A DNA stretch of 43,181 nucleotides, taken from NCBI GenBank assembly GCA_024648695.1, contig JACAVV010000039.1, positions 1 to 43,181 of the forward strand. Direction: 5' to 3'. Each line of letters begins with the position of its first letter. The first letter of the stretch is position 1. The stretch is from Nitrospina sp. (GTDB lineage Bacteria; Nitrospinota; Nitrospinia; Nitrospinales; JACRGP01). A program made the translations under genes and the position numbers. The notes beneath the pieces are model-generated. The model made no database searches. It was not told the origin of the DNA and saw nothing but the letters and a program-made list of their open reading frames with translations. Positions 34,665 to 43,161 of this stretch are shown here, in pieces.

Positions 34665-35912
34665 ATGGATGACCGAGTGAGGCCTGAAGACCGTATCGTC
34701 ATCACCGGTGTTGGCTTAACCGCCCCCATCGGCAACAATTTGAGTGAATTCCGCGAAAACCTTCTGGCTGGAAAGTCCGGGGTCCGGAAGTTCGAGACCC
34801 GCTACATGGGCGAAGTGATGGCTGGTGTCTGTGACTTCGACGAGACGCGCTACCAGAAGAAAAAAGAACGGCGGCGCGGCACACGCGCGGGGTCTATCGC
34901 TATCTATTGCGCGCATGAGGCGATCAACGATTCGGGACTGGATTGGGACAATGTAGACAAATCACGTATCGGGATTTACATCGGCGTCACGGAACACGGT
35001 AACGTCGAAACGGAAAACGAGGTTTACAATATCAGCCAGTACGGGTACGACACCAAGTACTGGTCGCATCACCACAACCCACGGACGGTGGCGAACAATC
35101 CGGCGGGCGAAGTGACGCTCAATATGAAGATCACTGGTCCCCATTACACCATCGGCGCGGCGTGCGCGGCGGGTAATCTGGGGGTCATTCAGGGTGTGCA
35201 GATGCTGAGGCTGGGCGAGGTCGATATGGCCCTCGCTGGCGGTGTGTCCGAGAGCATTCATACCTTTGGGATCTTTGCCAGTTTCAAGAGTGAAGGCGCC
35301 CTGGCGTCGCATGACGACCCGGAAAAAGCCAGTCGGCCTTTTGACAAGGCGCGTAACGGCACCGTGTGTTCCGAGGGCGGTTGTTTGTACGTTCTGGAAC
35401 GGTTACCTTCTGCTCTCAAGCGTGGCGCAAAAATTTATGGGGAAATCGCAGGGTATGCGGTCACGTCGGATGCGGTCGATTTCATTTTGCCCGACCACAA
35501 CCAGCAAGCGGAATGTTTGCGTCAGGCATTGAAGAAAGCGGGACTGCAACCGGGCGACATCGATATTTTGAACACGCATTCCACGGCCACCCAGTTGGGC
35601 GACATCGAGGAATGCAAGGCCATCCGCGAGGTGTTTAAGGATAACGCGGTCTGGATCAATAATACCAAAAGCTTCATCGGCCACACGATGGGAGCGGCGG
35701 GGGTCCTGGAGTTATCCGGGAACTTACCTTCGTTTGAGGACGGCTGGGTGCACCCTACCATCAATCTCGACGATCTGGATCCGGAATGCGATGTCAAAAA
35801 TTTAGTGGCAAATGAGCCCAAAGAAGTGGGTGAAGTTAATTACATTTTGAATAATTCCTTTGGTATGCTGGGGATTAATTCGGTTTTGATTGTTAAGCGG
35901 TACAAGGATTGA
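34665..35912 (+). CDS. beta-ketoacyl-ACP synthase (KAS II/FabF-like), divergent
   Basis: A 415-residue thiolase-fold condensing enzyme. The Cys-His-His triad is complete: Cys167 in GAACAAGNLG (nucleophile), His305 in NTHSTATQLGD and His340 in KSFIGHTMGAAG, with the closing NNSFGMLGINSVLI. The text around the catalytic residues differs from housekeeping FabF (which has AHGTST at the first His), and residues ~105-135 carry a Tyr/His-rich stretch. It extends acyl-ACP with malonyl-ACP. It opens the cluster, with the acyl carrier protein next after 171 bases. It should be considered a specialised ketosynthase. No strong ribosome site is seen before the ATG. Confidence 0.88.
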   Translation: MDDRVRPEDRIVITGVGLTAPIGNNLSEFRENLLAGKSGVRKFETRYMGEVMAGVCDFDETRYQKKKERRRGTRAGSIAIYCAHEAINDSGLDWDNVDKSRIGIYIGVTEHGNVETENEVYNISQYGYDTKYWSHHHNPRTVANNPAGEVTLNMKITGPHYTIGAACAAGNLGVIQGVQMLRLGEVDMALAGGVSESIHTFGIFASFKSEGALASHDDPEKASRPFDKARNGTVCSEGGCLYVLERLPSALKRGAKIYGEIAGYAVTSDAVDFILPDHNQQAECLRQALKKAGLQPGDIDILNTHSTATQLGDIEECKAIREVFKDNAVWINNTKSFIGHTMGAAGVLELSGNLPSFEDGWVHPTINLDDLDPECDVKNLVANEPKEVGEVNYILNNSFGMLGINSVLIVKRYKD

Positions 35913-36024
35913 TCATTTTCGACTACGCCGGTTGATTGGCGAATGTCTTTCGAATAAACGTTGAAATACGTTACAAGCCCGTTAAAATAATAGCTGGCAC
36001 GCTGGAATTCAGCATCGCCAGATT

Positions 36025-36040
36025 TAATATTGAAATATTA
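36025..36040. promoter_or_regulatory. perfect 16-bp palindrome upstream of the ACP gene
   Basis: TAATATTGAAATATTA (7-bp arms around GA) lies 43 bases before the ACP start, in the 171-bp gap after the ketosynthase gene. It could be an operator for a dimeric regulator or an AT-rich promoter element. There is no experimental support, and the AT-rich context makes chance possible. Confidence 0.3.
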
Positions 36041-36083
36041 GCTTATTTTTCCTAGAATTTGGGGAACCAAGGAGAAAAGCCCG

Positions 36084-36347
36084 ATGGATAAAGAAAAGGT
36101 TAGAACCGCGATTCTTGATATTATTGCTGATATCGCACCTGATGAAGATGTAAGCTCGGTCGACGACGATGTAAAACTGCGTGACCAATTCAATCTCGAT
36201 TCGATGGATTTCCTGGATATCGTGATGGAACTGCGCAAGCGGTTCAACATTGAAGTGCCTGAGGAGGATTACGAACACCTCATCACCATGTCCAGTTGCA
36301 TTTCCTATTTGTCTCCTTTGATGAAAGACCGCCAGTTGGCGAGTTGA
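36084..36347 (+). CDS. acyl carrier protein
   Basis: An 87-residue acidic helical carrier protein. The phosphopantetheine serine is Ser40 in FNLDSMDFLDIVMEL; the usual motif is DSL, here DSM. AAGGAG lies about 9 bases before the ATG. It carries the growing chain on the prosthetic-group thiol for the ketosynthase, FabG, FabZ and FabI-like enzymes encoded beside it and probably for the two FAD enzymes. It differs from housekeeping AcpP in the C-terminal half (EDYEHLITMSSCISYL), which supports a dedicated carrier. A strong terminator follows. Confidence 0.9.
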   Translation: MDKEKVRTAILDIIADIAPDEDVSSVDDDVKLRDQFNLDSMDFLDIVMELRKRFNIEVPEEDYEHLITMSSCISYLSPLMKDRQLAS

Positions 36348-36393
36348 TGGTTTAGGTCAAAGTCAGAACGAATTTTTAGTTTTTTGCTTAGTT

Positions 36394-36424
36394 AAAGCCC
36401 TGGAGTTTATTCAGGGCTTTTTTT
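36394..36424 (+). terminator. Rho-independent terminator after the ACP gene
   Basis: AAAGCCCTG (36394-36402) pairs with CAGGGCTTT (36412-36420) across a 9-base loop, followed by a T-run to 36424. This is the clearest intrinsic terminator in the window, 46 bases after the ACP stop. It implies that ketosynthase-ACP and the FAD-enzyme genes can be separate transcripts. Confidence 0.88.
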
Positions 36425-36595
36425 GCGTGTAATTTTTCCCTAATTTAAATTTAATAGTATTTCCAGGAATAAAGGAATATTCATTGTCCCTCTTCAACTC
36501 AGCCCCCATTCACGATGCGGAAACCGGGTATTGTTTGTCTTTTCTCCCACCAGCGGAGGAGTTGAAACTTCCAATCAACCTGAACTCTGCTTCCC

Positions 36596-37990
36596 ATGAC
36601 CTATGACGCAATAGTAATTGGTGCGGGCTTATCGGGTCTCGCGGCAGGAATCCGTTTGGCGATGTTCGACCTGAAAGTTTGCATCGTCGAAAAACACACG
36701 GTCATCGGGGGATTGAATTCCTTTTACGTCCGCAAAAAACGCCTGTTCGATGTCGGGCTTCATGCGATGACCAATTACTCGCCCAAAGGGGTGCGCAGTT
36801 CACCCCTCGGCAAACTCCTGAAACAATTGCGGTTCAAACACGATGAGTTCCGATTGCGGCAACAACTCGTCTCCGAAATCCGCTTTCCCGGCAAAACGTT
36901 AAAATTCAGCAACGACTTCGAACTGTTGACAGAGGAAGTTCGGGAACAGTTTCCGACTCAAATCGACGGCTTTTTGCAACTGGTCCAATATATTGATGAA
37001 TTTGACGAATTGAATCTGGAGGGGCCGACGGAGGTTTCCTCGCGCGAGGTGCTGGCACGTTACCTTAGCGACCCGATGCTGATCGACATGCTGTTTTGTC
37101 CCTTGATGTATTACGGAAACGCCAAGGAAGTGGACATGGATTTTTACCAGTTCGTCATCATGTTCAAGAGCATCTTCAAGGAAGGCTTCGCGAAACCCGA
37201 AGGCGGCATGTACTATATTCTGGGCCTGATGGAAGACAAGTTTGAATCCCTGGGCGGCGAGATGATTATGGGTGATGGCGTCGCCTCCATTCACACCCGG
37301 AACGATGCATTCCAGTCAATCACTCTGGAAAGCGGACGCGAGTTGCAAGCGGACAAGGTGTTGTCGTCTATGGGCTACGTCGAAACCATGCGTTTGTGTG
37401 AGCCGGGCAATATTCCTGAGGATGAATCAGACATTGGCCAAATGTCCTTCATGGAATCCATATTCGTGACCGAACGCACACCGGTCGAGTTAGGGTATTC
37501 CAACAGCATCGTGTTTTATTGCACCGAACCGGAGTTCCGCTACGGGGTGCCTGAGGACTGTGTGGATTTGACCAGCGGTGTGTTGTGCTGTCCCAACAAT
37601 TTCGATTACAGCGAACCACTTCCCGAAGGCATCATCCGTATCACCAATCAGGCCAACTTCAATAAATGGGACGCCTTTGAGCGGAAAGACTACAATTCAG
37701 CAAAAAGAGAGTGGCGCGAGCGTTCTTTGGCCAATATTTTCAAATTTTTTCCCGATTTTTCGCAATCTGTGGTATTTTTAGACACTTTTACACCGAAGAC
37801 GATTAAAAAATATACTGGCCATTGTAACGGTGCGGTTTATGGATCGCCTCGGAAAATCAAGAATGGAGAAACTCCTGTAAAAAATTTGTTCATATGTGGA
37901 ACGGATCAAGGATTTCTGGGAATCGTCGGGGCCACGTTAAGCGGAATCTCAATGGCCAACCTTCATATTTTGAGTAGCAAAAACCAATAA
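36596..37990 (+). CDS. CrtI-like FAD-dependent oxidoreductase (first copy)
   Basis: A 464-residue flavoprotein of the phytoene-desaturase/amine-oxidase superfamily. The N-terminal dinucleotide-binding fold reads YDAIVIGAGLSGLAAGIRL, followed by VEKHTVIGGLNSFYVRK. The C-terminal FAD segment is NLFICGTDQGFLGIVGATLSGISMAN. The middle contains YYGNAKEVDMDFYQF and the GGMYYILGLMEDKFESLGGEM region typical of CrtI/retinol-saturase relatives. Such enzymes remove or add hydrogens on long conjugated or isoprenoid chains. Next to an ACP and Fab-type enzymes, an ACP- or CoA-bound acyl substrate is an inference. It is followed 12 bases later by a paralogue. No strong ribosome site is seen at 36596. Confidence 0.85.
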   Translation: MTYDAIVIGAGLSGLAAGIRLAMFDLKVCIVEKHTVIGGLNSFYVRKKRLFDVGLHAMTNYSPKGVRSSPLGKLLKQLRFKHDEFRLRQQLVSEIRFPGKTLKFSNDFELLTEEVREQFPTQIDGFLQLVQYIDEFDELNLEGPTEVSSREVLARYLSDPMLIDMLFCPLMYYGNAKEVDMDFYQFVIMFKSIFKEGFAKPEGGMYYILGLMEDKFESLGGEMIMGDGVASIHTRNDAFQSITLESGRELQADKVLSSMGYVETMRLCEPGNIPEDESDIGQMSFMESIFVTERTPVELGYSNSIVFYCTEPEFRYGVPEDCVDLTSGVLCCPNNFDYSEPLPEGIIRITNQANFNKWDAFERKDYNSAKREWRERSLANIFKFFPDFSQSVVFLDTFTPKTIKKYTGHCNGAVYGSPRKIKNGETPVKNLFICGTDQGFLGIVGATLSGISMANLHILSSKNQ

Positions 37991-38002
37991 AATTAAAGAC
38001 TT

Positions 38003-39445
38003 ATGGCAAAGAACTGGTTAAAAGGCGCGAAAACGTTTTACGACACCATTGTGATCGGGAGCGGACTGGCGGGTATGACAGCGGCTAATAAAATGGCCAA
38101 ACTGGGGTATTCGGTGCTCTTGCTTGAGCATCATTATAACCTGGGTGGACTGGCAACCTGGTTCAAACGCAAGGGAGGTCATATTCTGGACATTTCCCTG
38201 CACGGGTTCCCTATCGGGATGATTAAATCCCTGCGCAAATACTGGACCAAGGATATTGCAGATTCTGTGATTCGCCTGAGAAAAGTGCAGTTCGACAACC
38301 CGCAATTCAATATCGAAACCAGTTTTGATAAAGTCGATTTCACCAATATCCTGAGAGAACGGTTTGGTGTATTAAAGGAAACCATCGACGAATTCTTTGC
38401 CACTTTGCGAGCGATGAATTTTTACGACAAGCTGACTATCTCTACTCAGGAAGTGTTCGAAAAGTTTTTCCCCGGTCGCACCGACATTCACCGCTTTCTC
38501 ATGGAACCGATCACCTACGCTAATGGGTCGACCCTGGAAGACCCTGCCATCACTTACGGTATTGTGTTTTCCAACTTCATGGACAAGGGCGTGTACACCT
38601 TTGAAGGCGGCACCAACACTCTGATTAAAAAAATGAAAGCGGAGATGCTGAAAAATGGTGTCGATATCCATACCCACTGTCCGGTAGACAAAATTCTGGT
38701 CGATGACAAAAAGGTAACCGGTGTGAGGGTTCATGGTCAAGATATTGGAGCGCGGGCGGTGCTGTCCAATTCCAACATCCTTTCGACCGTCCACAAACTG
38801 GTGGGAGACGAGCACTTTTCCGACGAGTTTATGGATGAGGTCAAAGCGGTCCGTTTGAACAACAGCAGTTGCCAGGTTTATATCGGCATTAAAAAAGGCG
38901 AGACCATTGATTATGTAGGTGACTTGCTGTTCACCTCGACCGCACCGGAATTCGATACCGAATCAATTTTAAGCAAGGATGTCACCAGCCGGTCTTTTTC
39001 GTTTTACTATCCACACATCCGGCCCGGAAGCGACCGGTATGCTATTGTTTCTTCCACCAATGCCAAGTACGAAGATTGGGCCGACCTGTCGGAAGAGGAG
39101 TATCTCAAGGAAAAGGATCACTTGATCGAAACCACTCTGGATGCGCTCGAAAAATACGTTCCTAATATTAGAAACAAAGTCGATCATCTCGAAGCGGCCA
39201 CACCGAAAACGTTCAAACGGTACACCCTGCATCCCAGCGGGACTTCATTCGGAACCAAGTTTGAGGGGCTGAAAATCAGCCAGGACCTGCCCAAGCAGAT
39301 CGAAGGGTTATTTCATGCGGGCTCGGTGGGAATCATCATGTCGGGCTGGCTGGGCGCGGCTAATTATGGCGTGATCGTGGCGAACGAAGTCGACAAAATG
39401 TTGCGCTCTCAGGAAGTAGATTCTCTGGCCACAGCAACACCCTAA
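38003..39445 (+). CDS. CrtI-like FAD-dependent oxidoreductase (second copy)
   Basis: A 480-residue paralogue of the preceding gene. It has [49 protein letters not shown] at the N-terminus, [16 protein letters not shown] near 200, and [25 protein letters not shown] at the end. The two proteins share fold signatures but are clearly divergent in sequence, so they probably act on different bonds or steps rather than being recent duplicates. It begins 12 bases after the first FAD gene and is probably in the same transcript. Alternatives are carotenoid isomerase/desaturase or retinol-saturase-like reductase roles. No phytoene synthase or other crt gene is nearby. Confidence 0.85.
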   Translation: MAKNWLKGAKTFYDTIVIGSGLAGMTAANKMAKLGYSVLLLEHHYNLGGLATWFKRKGGHILDISLHGFPIGMIKSLRKYWTKDIADSVIRLRKVQFDNPQFNIETSFDKVDFTNILRERFGVLKETIDEFFATLRAMNFYDKLTISTQEVFEKFFPGRTDIHRFLMEPITYANGSTLEDPAITYGIVFSNFMDKGVYTFEGGTNTLIKKMKAEMLKNGVDIHTHCPVDKILVDDKKVTGVRVHGQDIGARAVLSNSNILSTVHKLVGDEHFSDEFMDEVKAVRLNNSSCQVYIGIKKGETIDYVGDLLFTSTAPEFDTESILSKDVTSRSFSFYYPHIRPGSDRYAIVSSTNAKYEDWADLSEEEYLKEKDHLIETTLDALEKYVPNIRNKVDHLEAATPKTFKRYTLHPSGTSFGTKFEGLKISQDLPKQIEGLFHAGSVGIIMSGWLGAANYGVIVANEVDKMLRSQEVDSLATATP

Positions 39446-39447
39446 CG

Positions 39448-39468
39448 CCTCCGCCTCCACTGCGGAGG
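39448..39468. terminator. 7-bp stem hairpin in the gap before fabG
   Basis: CCTCCGC (39448-39454) pairs with GCGGAGG (39462-39468) immediately after the stop of the second FAD gene. It lacks a T-run, so it may be an attenuator, an RNA-stability hairpin or no terminator at all. Confidence 0.35.
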
Positions 39469-39598
39469 GTGAGCATGCTAAACTGTTATCGTCCGAGGAA
39501 CATTTTTTCAGGACACTTCAACAGTATGCGTTCGAACTAATTTTATTAACGCTTTCCAAATACCCCAATAACTCAATCCCATCACGAAAGAGTCCAGT

Positions 39599-40342
39599 TT
39601 GAAATTTGATTTTGAAGGCCAGACCGCTATCGTCACCGGAGGCACCCGGGGCATTGGTAAAAGTATTTCGGAAGCATTCCTTAATGCCGGCGCTAAAGTC
39701 ATCGCCACTTACCGATCCAACAAAACCGCGGCGCAGGAATTTAAAGAGGCCAATAGCGCCCACGCAGACAATCTTGATCTGCAAAGCTTCGACGTTTCCA
39801 ATGCTGACGAGGTGACGAAGTTTTTCGAATACGTCGACACCAATTACCCGTCTCTGGAAATCCTGGTGAACAATTCTGGCATCCGCAAAGACCAGGTCTT
39901 GGCGATGATGAAGGAAAACGACTGGAATGCCGTGATCGACACCAACCTCAGCGGCACGTACCTAATGAGCAAACCAGCGGTTAAAAGCATGATGCGCAAG
40001 CGCTATGGCAGAATCATCACCATCACCTCCCCCATCGGACGATTGGGATTTCCCGGTCAAGCCAATTACGCCGCGTCCAAAGCCGGGCAAGTGGCGCTCA
40101 CACAGTCACTCTCCAAGGAAGTCGCCAGCCGCGGCATCACTGTGAATTGTGTGTCGCCGGGATTTATCGAAACCGACTTCATAGAGGATTTACCTGAAAA
40201 GCAAAAGGAGGGCTACCTTGGGCTGGTCCCGCTAAAACGCTTCGGCACGCCGGAGGAAGTGGCGCACTGCGTTTTATTCCTTGCCGACCGGGGATCGGCT
40301 TACATCACCGGTTCGGTTCTGGAAATCACGGGGGGCATTTGA
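39599..40342 (+). CDS. fabG: 3-oxoacyl-ACP reductase (FabG-like SDR)
   Basis: A 247-residue short-chain dehydrogenase of standard FabG length. The cofactor loop is TGGTRGIGK near residues 14-22, NNSGIRKDQVLAMM follows near 90, and the catalytic Ser144, Tyr157 and Lys161 lie in TSPIGRLGFPGQANYAASKAG. The end is YITGSVLEITGGI. It reduces 3-ketoacyl-ACP with NADPH. I accept a TTG start at 39599 because it gives the exact FabG N-terminus (KFDFEGQTAIVTGG); a weak GAAAGAG lies upstream. It is followed by fabZ after 3 bases. Confidence 0.93.
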   Translation: MKFDFEGQTAIVTGGTRGIGKSISEAFLNAGAKVIATYRSNKTAAQEFKEANSAHADNLDLQSFDVSNADEVTKFFEYVDTNYPSLEILVNNSGIRKDQVLAMMKENDWNAVIDTNLSGTYLMSKPAVKSMMRKRYGRIITITSPIGRLGFPGQANYAASKAGQVALTQSLSKEVASRGITVNCVSPGFIETDFIEDLPEKQKEGYLGLVPLKRFGTPEEVAHCVLFLADRGSAYITGSVLEITGGI

Positions 40343-40345
40343 CAC

Positions 40346-40771
40346 ATGGATGAAATTCTCAAACGCATTCCGCACCGACCGCCTTTTTTGTTCGTGGACC
40401 GCATCATTGAACTGGAAGGGCAAACCATCAAAACCCAAAAAGACGTTTTGCCCACAGAACCCTATTTCGAAGGGCATTATCCCGACCGACCCATCATGCC
40501 GGGCGTCCTGATTTGCGAAGCCATATTTCAATCCGGGGCCATACTGGTCGCCCACTTGAAAGGCGATGTGGGTGGAGGCGTTCCAATGGTCACACGCATC
40601 AACAACGTGAAATTCCGCGTGCCCGTGTTACCCGGTGATTTACTCGATATGGAAGTGACCTTAAAGGAAACCGTCGCCAACGCGTTCTATCTGACCGGAA
40701 AAGGCAGTGTCGGTGGCAAAACAGTGGTGACTGTGGAGTTCACAGCGATGCTGGTGGAGGACGAAGCTTGA
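40346..40771 (+). CDS. fabZ: 3-hydroxyacyl-ACP dehydratase
   Basis: A 141-residue single hot-dog dehydratase. The family start [17 protein letters not shown] is followed by the active-site helix [19 protein letters not shown], with catalytic His44 and Glu58 visible. Length is normal for FabZ. It dehydrates 3-hydroxyacyl-ACP to trans-2-enoyl-ACP. It lies between fabG (3-base gap) and the FabI-like gene (4-base overlap), so it is co-translated with both. FabA-type isomerase activity is less likely, because FabA uses Asp instead of this Glu. Confidence 0.93.
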   Translation: MDEILKRIPHRPPFLFVDRIIELEGQTIKTQKDVLPTEPYFEGHYPDRPIMPGVLICEAIFQSGAILVAHLKGDVGGGVPMVTRINNVKFRVPVLPGDLLDMEVTLKETVANAFYLTGKGSVGGKTVVTVEFTAMLVEDEA

Positions 40772-41571
40772 GTTTTCTGGACCTGGAAGGCAAAAACATC
40801 CTCGTCACAGGAGTCGCCAACAAAAAAAGCGTTGCGTTTTACATTGGCAAAATTCTGAAGGAGGAAGGAGCCAATGTCATCTACAGTGTGCGCACCGCCG
40901 AACGCAAGGCATCCGTTGAAAAACTCGTGGCACCCTCACCTGTGTATGTGTGTGATGTCCAGCATCAGGACCAAATTGACCAGTTAGCCAAAGACGTATC
41001 GTCCCAACACCCGGTCCTGCACGGCCTGCTCCACTCGATAGCCTTCGCCAATTACTCCGAAGGATTCAAACCCTTTCACGAAACATCGAGAGCAGACTTT
41101 TTGCAATCGGTGGACATCAGTTGCTTTTCCCTCATGGCCCTGGCCAATGCATTCAAGAATCACTTCGATCCCCAAGCCTCTGTAGTAACGATCGCCATCT
41201 CCACAACCCGGATGGCCGCCGAGAACTACGGATACATGGGACCGGCCAAAGCCGCTCTTGATTCGTCGCTCTGCTTTTTGGCAAAATCCTTCAGTTCCTT
41301 TTCCCGTATCCGCTTCAACTCCGTAAACGCCGGACTGCTAAAAACCGCCTCATCCGCAGGCATCCCCGGCTACATCGACTCCTACCTTCACGCCGAACAA
41401 CTGACCTTACGCAAGGAAGCCCTAAAAACCGAAGAAGTGGCCCACACCGCCACCTATTTATTGAGTCCCCGTTCCAGTGGAATCAACGCCCAAGGCATCG
41501 TCCTCGATGCAGGCATGTCGGTAAACTATTTCGACAAAGACCTCGTCCGCCGCGCCATGCGACCCGATTGA
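40768..41571 (+). CDS. FabI-like enoyl-ACP reductase, divergent
   Basis: A 267-residue FabI-type SDR starting at TTG 40768, which overlaps the fabZ stop (TTGA); GGAGG lies 7 bases upstream, a convincing site. [19 protein letters not shown] is the FabI nucleotide-binding start, HSIAFANY matches the FabI HSIAFA block, and [15 protein letters not shown] supplies Tyr154 and Lys161, equivalent to E. coli Tyr156/Lys163. By ungapped alignment the other FabI tyrosine (E. coli 146) corresponds to Ile144. It should reduce trans-2-enoyl-ACP using NAD(P)H. It is the last gene of the cluster, and its stop almost touches the convergent HYR gene. Confidence 0.85.
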   Translation: MSFLDLEGKNILVTGVANKKSVAFYIGKILKEEGANVIYSVRTAERKASVEKLVAPSPVYVCDVQHQDQIDQLAKDVSSQHPVLHGLLHSIAFANYSEGFKPFHETSRADFLQSVDISCFSLMALANAFKNHFDPQASVVTIAISTTRMAAENYGYMGPAKAALDSSLCFLAKSFSSFSRIRFNSVNAGLLKTASSAGIPGYIDSYLHAEQLTLRKEALKTEEVAHTATYLLSPRSSGINAQGIVLDAGMSVNYFDKDLVRRAMRPD

Positions 41572-41573
41572 GT

Positions 41574-43106
41574 TCAATTCACCCCGCTAAAGTTGGGCGT
41601 GTTGAACGCACGGGAGTCATTGATATCGCCGATGAACTCCATAGCAAATCCGGTGTTGGTTTGAGGTATAACGATCACACCCCATAGATTCAATTGCCGG
41701 ATGTCAGGGAATCCACAATGATTTACCGCTACGGTTTCACAACTTTGAGGATTGGGTGATAGAGGAGAAATCTCTAACGACCCAAAATGAGTGTCTGTCA
41801 AACCGATAACAAAATTACCTGGCGAGAGCGTCTCTTCATTGACATGACCGGTACCATTGCCAACAATAAACACCTTCTTCGTTTCGTTCGCTTTAATATC
41901 GAACTCAATCAACACACGCGAATCGGCCGCGACATCATTCGAAACACCACTTCCCTCACCCTCTTCCGATTGGATTGCAAATGAAAGACCTATCTCCTCA
42001 TTCATCCCCGAAAGTGATGGATGACTGACGCTGATAAACGTATACGCATTCTCATCAGCCTGCCAATAGGGGGCAATAACCGATGGGCGATTGGAGAGCA
42101 ATACTTTGCTTACTGTCACCAGTTGAGTTGCCGTTCCTGTGTTTCCGGAGGAATCGGTAGCGCTCCAGGTGACTGTGTTGACTCCTTCCTTAAACGGACC
42201 GGTGAAATCCGGCGATGGTGAACAACAGGGGTTTCGGTCCACTAAATCTATCGCGAAGGCTTGTCCAATATCCAAAGCAACGTTCTCTCCGGCAGTCTCC
42301 ACAGAAATATCGGGCGGTGGGAGAACGATGGGTGGGGATGTGTCCTCCACCGTGATGGTATGTGTGGATGTGGCCGTGTTCCCCGCTTCGTCCTCAGCGG
42401 TCCAGGTAACCAGGGTCGCTCCCAACGAAAATGCGTCTGGTTGATCGCTGGTGATTAAAATATCCTCTTCTGCCGTAACCTGATCACTAGCAGTAGCCTC
42501 ATCAATAGTAAATGCGGTTTCGGGTCCGGTGGCTTCAATGGTGACACTCTTTGGTAAGGAAATGGAGGGAGGCGTTGTATCTTGAACCTTTACCGTTTGA
42601 TTGGCGTTGGCAGTATTCCCCTCTTTATCTATCGCAGTCCAGGAAACAATTGTCGTTCCCAAGGGAAATTCTGCAGGTGCATCATTAGAAATCGTTATAT
42701 CCTCAGACTCACTAACTAAATCTGTAGCTGTAGCCGTTCCAATGGGGAAAGGTGTTAGCGATCCGATGGCTTCCAAAAGCAGATCACTCGGGGGAATGAC
42801 TACGGGGGGGGTTGTGTCTTGAACTGTTACTTTTTGTATCTCAACTCCTATGCCCCCGCGTTCGTTTTGAGCTGTCCACGTGACCTCTGTGGTACCCAAT
42901 GGAAACGCGGTAGGCGCATCATTTGTAATAATAATTTCCTCTGAGGTCCACACTTCGTCGACAGCTGTGGCGATTCCGATTTCCAGGGACATTTCCGTTC
43001 CAATGCCTTCCACAAGAATATCCTGAGGAAGACTCATTGTAAGTTTATATGGAATATCACTAGTGTCCGGTAAAAAATGAGAGTCATGGCTTAACCCCTT
43101 CAGCAA
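41574..43106 (-). CDS. HYR-repeat protein with conserved C-terminal domain, 5'-truncated
   Basis: The open frame is 510 codons, but roughly the first 15 (from 43106 to ~43061) lie in what looks like insertion-sequence end DNA. The true gene therefore probably lost its 5' end and signal peptide. Four HYR units follow one another (residues ~25-95, 96-177, 178-258, 259-335), each with a PLGTT.V.WTA.D..GN core and VQDTTPP linker. The fourth holds a CC pair. Residues ~336-510 are a C-terminal domain matching that of the protein at 5149-10821 (PYWQAD..AYTFISVSHPSLS; TGFAMEFIGDINDSRA; final FSGVN). HYR units are Ig-like adhesion modules. Export is doubtful in the present form; an internal ATG at 43037 gives no signal peptide. 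Confidence 0.75.
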   Translation of the reverse strand: MLKGLSHDSHFLPDTSDIPYKLTMSLPQDILVEGIGTEMSLEIGIATAVDEVWTSEEIIITNDAPTAFPLGTTEVTWTAQNERGGIGVEIQKVTVQDTTPPVVIPPSDLLLEAIGSLTPFPIGTATATDLVSESEDITISNDAPAEFPLGTTIVSWTAIDKEGNTANANQTVKVQDTTPPSISLPKSVTIEATGPETAFTIDEATASDQVTAEEDILITSDQPDAFSLGATLVTWTAEDEAGNTATSTHTITVEDTSPPIVLPPPDISVETAGENVALDIGQAFAIDLVDRNPCCSPSPDFTGPFKEGVNTVTWSATDSSGNTGTATQLVTVSKVLLSNRPSVIAPYWQADENAYTFISVSHPSLSGMNEEIGLSFAIQSEEGEGSGVSNDVAADSRVLIEFDIKANETKKVFIVGNGTGHVNEETLSPGNFVIGLTDTHFGSLEISPLSPNPQSCETVAVNHCGFPDIRQLNLWGVIVIPQTNTGFAMEFIGDINDSRAFNTPNFSGVN

Positions 43107-43161
43107 TGAGATAATGTGATTGCGAAAAAACGTTATCTAAACTGGAGGATCAAGCCATGAC
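43083..43161 (+). promoter_or_regulatory. fold-back structure over the transposase start codon
   Basis: GTCATGGCTT (43083-43092) pairs perfectly with AAGCCATGAC (43152-43161), which contains the transposase ATG. Inside, GATAATG (43110-43116) pairs with CGTTATC (43131-43137) with one G-T pair. A transcript entering from outside would bury the start codon, a known strategy in insertion sequences to block read-through translation. Confidence 0.45.

Noticed and set aside
36596-39445. Calling the two FAD enzymes carotenoid desaturases (crtI)
   Set aside because: They have CrtI-type folds, but no phytoene synthase or other carotenoid gene is near; the Fab/ACP neighbours point elsewhere.
34665-41571. 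Calling the cluster a ladderane biosynthesis locus
   Set aside because: No radical SAM genes are present and the product cannot be read from the sequence; the resemblance to anammox clusters is only partial.
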